Shown: positions 57,283 to 64,000 of the stretch, piece by piece
Layout of the letters: each line of letters opens with the position of its first letter
Position numbering within the stretch: position 1 is the stretch's first letter
NCBI GenBank assembly: GCA_029953675.1
Contig: JAMWBK010000010.1
Span: forward strand, 1,159,001-1,223,000
DNA: 64,000 nt
Reading direction: 5' to 3'
Origin: Rhodosorus marinus
Lineage: Eukaryota > Rhodophyta > Stylonematophyceae > Stylonematales > Stylonemataceae
Position numbers and translations under genes: made by a program
Notes under the pieces: model-generated
Database searches by the model: none
What the model saw: the letters and a program-made list of their open reading frames with translations, nothing else
What the model was told of the DNA's origin: nothing

Positions 57283-58393
57283 ATGAGAATTCGAATCAGG
57301 ACTTCTACCGGTGCGAGTGGAGTTGTCGACGACCTATCTCCGGATGATAATCTGAACGGACTGAGAGAAGCCATAGGCAAAGTTCTCGGAATCGAAATTG
57401 GGCCTTCAGTTAAAAGTAAGTACAAGAGAATACTCGTCCTTCGTCTCTGCGCTGGGACTGAGGGGTTTTGGGGTGGGTTTTGATGATGTTCGTCAGTTGT
57501 CGTGGGGTTCCCGCCAAAGGAACTTCCAGCCTCCCCCCAATCCTTGATAAAAGAAAGCGTTGAGGATGGAGATACGTTAAGCATAGATGTCGGTAGAGTA
57601 GAACAGACAAAAAAAACGAGGAGGACGAGGAAGAGGAAACCTGATTTGGAAACTACTGTTGATATAGTAGATGGAGCAAGGTACGCCCTTTCAATGTGCA
57701 ACGTGGGTATGGATTGGAACGTCTCAACTGAGAGACGCCACTACCGTACTTCTGTTTTGGTTAGGACGGACGTCGCGGAAAAGCTCGCTTTTGCAGCGGC
57801 AAATCCACTCACCGCCCTGGACGAAATCTCAAGGTCTTTCCGAGCGTCTTTCAAAGAGGAAATGAAGAAACGAGAGGCGGAAAGACTGGGGCATTGGAGA
57901 TACAGCTCGGTATTGGCTGGGACGTTCCGATTGTTAGAAAACAAATCCAATTCGTCGAGCTTCACAGTCAGTTTTAAAGCCGAGGGAAAAAGCTGGTTGG
58001 AAGAGAGCTACCCAAGATACCCCCCGGACGTTCTTCAGCAATTGATCCCATTGATTCACTGCGATGAAGAAAGCAGAGAGAACTTGCGATCATTTAACAT
58101 GTCCATTGTATCCCCTCGAGTGTTCTGGAATGTCGCTGTACAATACGAAGGACAGGTAAGATGTTCTGCGAATCCCAGTGTTTTATGAATAGCTTTGGCT
58201 TTGTACGCTCCCAACCTCTGGCGGTCAGAAGACAGCAACTGAAAATGGCAACGACTTTTTTCGCCAGGTCGAAGCCGCGATGAAGAAAATTTGTCCTGAC
58301 CTGGATTGGAGCTTTCTTTCAACCAGGAGGCGCACCCTCAGTGAGAAAGCTAAGAGGGCGAAGGAGCAGAACGATAATGAGGAGGATCGCTAA
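57283..58393 (+). CDS. Ubiquitin-like-domain protein of unknown function
   Basis: Three exons (57283-57415, 57497-58155, 58268-58393) give 305 aa in phase. The first ATG is 57283, since the upstream open codon is TTG. Residues 1-80 form a ubiquitin-like or OTU1-type N-terminal domain: MRIRIRTSTGASGVV, IGKVLGIEIGPS, VVGFPPKELPAS and a VEDGDTLSIDVG stretch. A basic nuclear-localisation-like cluster follows (KKTRRTRKRK). The rest is conserved-looking but unnamed: ARYALSMCNVGMDW, PPDVLQQLIPLIHC, SPRVFWNVAVQYEG, then MKKICPDLDWSFLSTRRRTL and SEKAKR. The end block (FWN.V.....A.....P.LDW.FL..R.R.LSEKA) recalls an uncharacterised plant/algal family with the same UBL start. No OTU protease Cys motif is seen. 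Confidence 0.75.
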
Positions 58394-60560
58394 CGAAGCG
58401 GATCGCTGTTGTCATCGAAATTTATATCGCCTCTCGTCGAAAGCGATGGGACTATCCCAATCTTACGAAGAACATCTACGGTGTGATTTCTACATCTCTA
58501 ACGAGAATCAGAACACGTCATGGCTCAGCATCGAAGCTGCGTAGCATCGAGCCTGGGATAGTCCCAGCTTTAGTCCAAAATGTGCAAACATCGAGGGCTG
58601 GAGAAGACGGATCTACCGAAAGCTGGCAGCAGCTGATGTGAATCAGGAAATCGATCCAGAGGGTTCTAATTCTCACATCACATCAGATCAACGTCTTCGG
58701 AGCCAAGCTACCGGGGAGTGCGACACTAAAATAAGTAACCCGGTCCAACTAAACCACAAACTGCGGGTCTCCAACCAAATCAGCATTGCTCGATCCGAGC
58801 AAACAACTGAGTTGGGATACCAAATTCGGGGGACCACGAGGAGCGCGGAGGGATCCCACTCAGTCAACCATTCCGCAATCTCATTCACAAAAGTGGATCC
58901 GTACAAACAATAGCTCACTACCAATAGCTCACTACCAATCTTAAGCCCCGCCACTGACTGCGGAGACCGACGACCAGATGACGTTCCAAGTTACTTCGCG
59001 GGAGAGACTTTAGTCTTGGGACGACATGTCTGTTAAAGGCCAGCCAAGATCATCCTTGATGCCTTTGTATGCTGCCCACGCCGCAGTTGCGCCGTTCGCC
59101 GTGTCCGGGTTGTGCACCAACTACCTTTAGTACTCAGGTAAAAATCTGATTTGGCAGAAAGTGGGTACGGGGCATCCCCCCCTTGCCCCCTGCGCAAGCC
59201 ATATGGCGATTTCAACTGCCTCGTGAAGATTCGATGCCCCCAGTGTGCCCCCACATGCCGCCAAATCCTTTTTGCTGTCGTTCGCTCGTTTCTTCGCCGC
59301 AGGCGGTCATATTGTCAGATGGAAACTATCTGGGAAGGCATATGAAGACTTCACGAGAGAGTATTGTCAAAGATAAGGCATTTGCGTTGAAAAGGAAAGA
59401 TCCGGTGGCAATCCCTCGTCCGGAAGCGGACAATGAAGTTTTCGGGTGATTTGATCTGCCTCCAGAGTTGGATGGGAATGGTTGGTGAATGGAGTTTGTT
59501 GGCGGTCTTAGCGAAGAGAGTCAGCTTTCTGTGGCTTTTCACCACCTTTTCTCGCGTGTCAGGGTCGCTCGAGAGGGCTTTTGGGTGGTATTGTGGTTTG
59601 CGAAGCGGTTCGATTCGGCAACTGCCGTGGAGAGCAGGTGGCTCGAGGTTCAAACGTGTTTAACTGGGAGGCCCTTCGTGTCTTTGCGGTCTTCCTGGGC
59701 CCCAGCGTCGGATGGCTACACCGAATTCCCGTCTCCCGTCCGTGGAGCTTCGGCTGGGTGGCTTCGGGACCTTACTGTCGCTCCGGAGGCAGACCCGGCA
59801 GCATCGCGCCGAGTACACCTTCTCCTTCCAGAATTGGGGTCCGCGTTTCTGCAACCTATGCTTCCCTCTCCTTTTTGCGTGCTCCTCCACCAAAGCGTCC
59901 TCTCTTGCCTCCTTCGGGGTGCTGGGCCTACTAGTACTACTACTACTGCCTTGGATTCACATCCTTTAGAAGCTTCCTCAGAGGTGAGGTAGCAGGAAGG
60001 CTGAGTCATTTCGGGCCACTTGCGACCTGGTTTTTTATCTCGTGAGTGTAGCTTCGAGGATCGGCATTCTCGCCTTTTCTCCTGGTTTGAGGGTTTTCTC
60101 GCCCGTTTTCCCTCTCGGGACGTTCCTCTGTGCGTCACTGTCCTCCAGTCTCGCTTCCTCATCGCCTCCGGAGGCGGGTTCCTTCGTGTTAGGTTTTATT
60201 CTCATGTAGGTGGCGGATCATCCTGGTCAGAGCCGTGTTGGAAACTTCTATTTGTTTTTCCCCGCTTCGGCTTACGCCCTCCAAGGGTTGCGATCCGTGT
60301 CCCATCAAGCGCAAAGTTCAGCTGTTTCTCCAGGAACTTTGAACGTTTGGAGCCCTTGTACCTTTCGAGTCTTTCTGCTTCTTCTTTGCCTTCCACTTCA
60401 TCTTCGTCTCGCTCTCGTGGCAGGCAAGGGCAAAGGCAGCTGTGGCACAGGGGGTTATGCGACGCGGGGCGGCTATTCTTCAGTCGCCGTACTGCAGTTG
60501 AGCCCTTCCGGACCGATCTTGCTGCAGCGGTCGCTGGGCTGTTCCCGTTGGGAGACGTGG
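58394..60560. other. Gene-poor region leading into retroelement debris
   Basis: Contains a 12-bp inverted repeat (58448-58565). From about 59.4 kb the sequence becomes GC-richer and T/C-rich on the plus strand, with overlapping frames of 75-187 codons in several registers and no motif. This may be the decayed 5' part of the non-LTR element that follows. Confidence 0.4.
58448..58565. repeat. 12-bp inverted repeat pair
   Basis: GGGACTATCCCA (58448-58459) and its reverse complement TGGGATAGTCCC (58554-58565) enclose 94 bp, just after the UBL-domain gene. Each arm is itself a near-palindrome. It could be the ends of a miniature inverted-repeat element; target-site duplications are not evident. 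Confidence 0.6.
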
Positions 60561-60899
60561 GATGTGGCCGGGTAGGATAAGCGGGTGTTGGTTCGGCCTG
60601 ACGAGGTACCGGCTCTTATTGAGTCTGGCCCGGAGGGCCGCGCTCCTGGTCCTTCCGCGCTTCTTCGCGTCGAACTTTTCCAATAGCTGGGAGAGGAGGG
60701 TCTCGATTCCCTCTCACCCGGATCGCCGAGGCCTTTGTCAATGGGGGTGCGCTGTTACGGTGGCTTGGAATTTGATTGTGCAATCCCAGCTTGTCCTTTT
60801 GTCCAACCTGTCCATTCCGTGGCGGCGTCCTCACTACGCCGCATCGGCATGCGGGAGGCACTTTCGCAAGTTAGTCAGTCGCTTCTTATCGCGCTGTCT

Positions 60900-61527
60900 C
60901 TCCAGAGCGGCAAGGGATGGGTTGTTGACCTGACGCAGGTAGGGGTTGGGTATTCGGGTGGTTGCGAACTTGTGACGCGCATCATTGGCTTGGAAAATCT
61001 ATTTATTGCGCTGATTGGTGCCGCTGCTCTCCATGGCCTTCGCCAACGCCTTTAACAGCATTTCGCACACCCATGCCCTCGAGGTGGTACGCCAGCTGTT
61101 TCCAATGGGGTATCCCTTCCTACAACGTGTCTATGGTGAGGTGCCAAATGAGCCTCGCCTCATTCTCCTGGATGATTTTTCTTCTCCAGGCTTCGTCTGG
61201 GGTACTAGGGTTCAACAGGGCGACCCCTTGGGGCTATTCCTGCACACATGTGCCCTAAAAATTGTGCTGCTGAGGGCGAGGGCCTAGTTCGCCAGCGTTC
61301 GAGTTATCGAATTCCACGACGACGTGCCGCTCCTCGGTCACCCGGACGACTTGGAACCCGCCTACCAGTTTCTCAAGAAAGTAGCGTCTTCGATAGGTCT
61401 GACTGTTAAGCACGGCAAGTGCCAATGGTACCAGTCGATGAGGCTATCGTCAAGACTTCCCATTGCTTTCAGAGCTAGTGGGTCCGTTCAAGTCAGAAAC
61501 ATCAGCGTACACCACACGACGCTCTAG
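60900..61527 (+). pseudogene. Decayed reverse transcriptase of a non-LTR retrotransposon
   Basis: RT blocks appear in sequence but in different frames. First VDLTQVGVGYSGGCE (finger region, usually ..QVGVG..GG.E). Then AFANAFNSISHTHALEVVRQ (equivalent of D.ANAFN.V.R) and VQQGDPLGLFLHTCAL. Then IEFHDDVPLLGHPDDLEPAY, where the catalytic Y.DD box has become FHDD. At least two frame changes separate them, so the gene is dead. The motif set fits elements of the restriction-like-endonuclease class found in algae and protists. It runs on the plus strand, opposite to the fragments at 62-64 kb. Confidence 0.75.
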
Positions 61528-62060
61528 ATCTTTCTTCGTTTATTTCATATAATTTCCTCCAACTTTCCGCTTTCTTTGCTGGACGTTTTAAGACGACCCT
61601 ATTTTTCCGATTAAACCATTCATTCATTTTTCCGAAATAGATTCATTCATTTTTTCCCCTCGGGCTTTTTTTTTTTGGTATCCGTAAAATATTCGGTATC
61701 AGAGACAAGCAACAAGTGTTGCTGCTAACAAGACCAGGTGCGTGAGTGTTGTTGATCCACTTCCTTATCCTTTTATTCCGAACCAACCACACTTGATTGA
61801 TTCTGGGATCACTATATATACAATTCTAGCTCTGAGATGCTGGGACTTGGGGAAAATGTTCATGCAGATGCAAGCGTACGAAAACGCTAATTAGGATTAG
61901 CGTTTTCGTACGCTTGCTACCCAGCTTGATCCTAAACATTCAGGTAGCTGACAAACTACGAATCACTTCTGGCGACTAGAGTGGCTCTGTGTTACCAACC
62001 CTGCTCTTCACTGGACTTTACTAGCATAGCCTGAAGCGCTACGCAAGGCGTGAAGATGAA
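61528..62060. other. Spacer between oppositely oriented retroelement fragments
   Basis: Holds the 22-bp hairpin at 61870-61917 and ATTCATTCATTTTT-type repeats (61617-61655) that could be the simple-repeat 3' tail of one of the flanking elements. Confidence 0.5.
61870..61917. repeat. Perfect 22-bp palindromic hairpin
   Basis: Arms 61870-61891 and 61896-61917 are exact reverse complements around the loop TAGG. Pairing ends at both outer borders. It lies between the two oppositely oriented retroelement fragments. Confidence 0.92.
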
Positions 62061-63221
62061 CTAATAACTAGGGAGGGAAGCATGCAACCCCAGGCGCCGA
62101 TGGCGCCCCTCGGAAAGCATGTCGCTGGAATATCGCCAAAGGGAGACACTTAAACGCCTCAAGAGCGCCAAATATTCAGTAGGATGCTCAGCAAAACATT
62201 TCCGCAACCACTCTAAACCCGACTTAACCACGTGACCAAAGCTTTCCACAATGAATGGCTGGAACCGGTGAGAGCGACCCTCAGCGCAAGGCAGACTGGC
62301 CATGCTCTCAGCATACCGTCGTTCCTTAACTCTTCGAAGGGCTGAAGCCGCGGCCCCCCGGCGGCGGGCGGCTGCGGTGAGGTGGGCGCTGGCCACGGGG
62401 CAGGTAATCGCAAGGTCCACATATGTTGAGCGTCTGGCAGCAGCGTCGGAGACGAGGAGATCGGCTATACAACGGGGCGGTGCAGAGTCCGAGATGGATC
62501 TGGGCAGTTCCGACTCAACCTCAACCGTATGCCCTATCCGAGTCAAAAATTCGCTGAGGATGTACTTGAGGCGAGTGTGACGCCTCGTACGGAGACCTCG
62601 CAACAGTCCGCAGGAACCCAGGAAGTGGTAGCCACAAGCGTCAATCCGGCTCTCACATCCCTGACAGAAAGACGGCCGATTAGAGTGCCACGGAGCCTGT
62701 GGCAAACCGAGATAGATCCGTGCGGCAGAACGGAACTGGAAAGCATCGAGACGATGACTCAATGACGACGGTAGAGTGGTTAACCACAAGTGCGAGAGGT
62801 GGCCTCCCATGCCGCGGAGACGAGCGGCAGTGGTAGGCGGCGTGAGAGGAGAATTGAGCATGACTGTGTGAGCGGCACTGTGTTGGCCCCAGGTGAGGCT
62901 ATGTTGAATCACATCAGCGCGGGAGCTCCACAATCGGCTCAAACCCGGGTAGTCTGCAACAGGGGACCCGGGGCTAGCCTCTCCGTCATCGGCAAGAACT
63001 CGGTCGAGGGGACAATCCTCAATCGCTTCAGCTCGTCCCCATAACAGCTCCCTCCAGGAACGAAAGCGGGACCGATTTGCGTCCGGCACGGCGTTGCACC
63101 TCCTGAACGCGTGTTGAAGACCATCATAAATTGTCAAAAGCGGGGGCGGCAGGGTCACTGGATCCTCGTTGGTCAAAGCTCGAGCCAAGAGGCAGGCACT
63201 TCGCATCTGGAAGGTCACCAA
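62061..63221 (-). CDS. C-terminal endonuclease part of a non-LTR retrotransposon
   Basis: An open frame of 386 codons on the minus strand, without an evident true start, so a fragment of a longer polyprotein. A CCHC-type finger is seen at CQGCESRIDACGYHFLGSC (C-x2-C...H-x4-C), followed by RHTRLKYILSEFL. The nuclease core motif is PPRCIADLLV followed by the TYVDLAITCP strand, equivalent to the PD...(D/E)xK-like core of restriction-like endonucleases in R2/CRE-type elements. A long conserved tail follows (FIVESFGHVVKSGLEWLRKC). In intact elements this nuclease nicks the target to prime reverse transcription. The frame is uninterrupted, so this copy is younger than the RT remnant at 60.9-61.5 kb. 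Confidence 0.72.
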   Translation of the reverse strand: MVTFQMRSACLLARALTNEDPVTLPPPLLTIYDGLQHAFRRCNAVPDANRSRFRSWRELLWGRAEAIEDCPLDRVLADDGEASPGSPVADYPGLSRLWSSRADVIQHSLTWGQHSAAHTVMLNSPLTPPTTAARLRGMGGHLSHLWLTTLPSSLSHRLDAFQFRSAARIYLGLPQAPWHSNRPSFCQGCESRIDACGYHFLGSCGLLRGLRTRRHTRLKYILSEFLTRIGHTVEVESELPRSISDSAPPRCIADLLVSDAAARRSTYVDLAITCPVASAHLTAAARRRGAAASALRRVKERRYAESMASLPCAEGRSHRFQPFIVESFGHVVKSGLEWLRKCFAEHPTEYLALLRRLSVSLWRYSSDMLSEGRHRRLGLHASLPSY

Positions 63222-63824
63222 CGTTCGCAGCGCGGTAGCCCAGGAGGCAACCGCCGCTGCTCTTCACTAAGTCCCACTGTCATAGAAACCCCATCTAGGT
63301 CCAGTCAATATAAAGATCTTGATTGGTTCCAAGCCTTTTCGATTGACTTACGGGAGTCCCGGATCTGGACTTTGTACCCGCCCTTCTGAACTGCCAGAAA
63401 TACTTTTGACCTCCGTTGTATTTCTCCAAACTTCGGTACCTTATTTTACTGTTTCGCTGTCCCGGAAGCCCACCACTTGGGCCCAAGTAATCAACGTCTG
63501 CCAATGCATGCCGGCCTATTGTGAGGCTCTCAGTGACTCTACCTCAGGTCTGCAGTATACTATCTATACACCGGATATACTATTCTAGCTACGCCATCCT
63601 GCCGGTGCTTCCAACTATGCCAAAGGCGCAATATCATCGCCGTCCAAGATGAGCATAGAAAGTAATTGGATGGAGCTTCAGGGGAGCATTCGATAGGTGT
63701 AGATCAGTCGGAATCTGCTAGCACCTCCCCCTTCGAATGATCACCCTGATTAAACCATTCATTCACATCGATGTCCAGGCATTTATTACAAATTGTTCCG
63801 TAAAACAATACGGATAGACGTTGT
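63222..63824. other. Spacer inside retroelement debris
   Basis: No recognisable coding sequence. It separates an RT thumb fragment (to the right) from the endonuclease fragment (to the left), both on the minus strand; the second copy of the 18-bp repeat lies here. Confidence 0.45.
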
Positions 63825-64000
63825 TTAGCTAACAGCTCGGCTACAGAGGCCTAGACCGCCTAGACGTAGCGGTAGGCCCACTTGGGCGCGAACTATATCA
63901 CGGGTGGGGCGCGGAAGATGACCCAACTCCTCATCTAGGAAATATCCCAGCTCACCAAAGCTCTCGTCGCCCGTACGGGTTGCCAGCCACCGGCCCCAGT
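63825..64000 (-). pseudogene. Fragment of a non-LTR reverse transcriptase (runs off the window)
   Basis: The minus-strand frame is open from the window edge to TAA (63825-63827). It contains LGHLPRPTRDIVRAQVGLPL followed directly by RLGGLGLCSRAVS. The LP.RLGGLGL.S motif marks the end of the RT region in the endonuclease-class non-LTR elements, just upstream of the finger and nuclease. The upstream part lies beyond the window. Confidence 0.65.

Larger units (their letters stand above)
61609..63765. repeat. 18-bp direct repeat flanking retroelement debris
   Basis: GATTAAACCATTCATTCA occurs at 61609-61626 and again at 63748-63765, bracketing the minus-strand endonuclease fragment. CATTCATT-type sequence is common in 3' tails of non-LTR elements, so both may be tails of related insertions. 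Confidence 0.8.

Overview
This 64 kb window is nuclear DNA from an intron-rich, gene-dense eukaryote, most likely a unicellular one. I recognise genes for a plasma-membrane-type Ca2+-ATPase, complex I, mitochondrial import and lipid synthesis, 26S proteasome assembly, oxysterol-binding and TBC proteins, and histone H4. Splice sites can be read directly: 59 introns in 15 gene models, almost all 58-132 nt (one of 188 nt), canonical GT..AG, with codon phase matching across every junction except one. The lineage is not settled. A SEUSS/LDB-type co-regulator, an organellar PPR protein and the compact introns would fit an alga (a red alga is possible), but no plastid-specific gene is present.

Layout. 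1-3.6 kb: gene-free, with a direct repeat and a 22-bp hairpin. 3.6-9.3 kb: intronless PMCA-type Ca2+-ATPase, then a short complex I 75-kDa subunit with only the Fe-S half. 9.3-16 kb: a recent 238-bp tandem duplication, a Vma22/CCDC115 homologue and an LDB/SEUSS protein, converging on a TAM41 homologue (minus). 16-21.8 kb: mostly AT-rich intergenic DNA, with a small zinc-finger-like ORF and an unidentified, apparently broken exon. 21.8-25.4 kb: a truncated Ty3/gypsy element (minus) whose 5' end is mirrored as an inverted duplicate. 26-34.5 kb: uroporphyrinogen decarboxylase, a gankyrin-like protein (minus), histone H4 and an 11-exon oxysterol-binding protein (minus). 36.2-40 kb: galactose-1-phosphate uridylyltransferase followed directly by galactokinase. 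41.8-58.4 kb, all plus: S9 peptidase, TBC Rab-GAP, PPR protein, Tim17/22/23-like protein with a frame problem, an unidentified 582-aa protein, and a ubiquitin-like-domain protein. 59-64 kb: broken pieces of non-LTR retrotransposons with a restriction-like endonuclease, in both orientations.

How genes work together. GALT and GALK catalyse consecutive Leloir-pathway steps and lie 520 bp apart in the same orientation, which is the clearest functional pairing. Otherwise neighbours look unrelated, as expected for a eukaryotic chromosome.

No tRNA, rRNA or CRISPR array was found. The most unusual non-genic signal is a set of three unrelated intergenic palindromes, each with perfect arms of exactly 22 bp and a loop of only 2-4 nt. 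Gene models come from reading splice signals and family motifs by eye; the first exons of GALK and the Tim17-like gene, and the last exons of the LDB and TBC genes, are the least certain.
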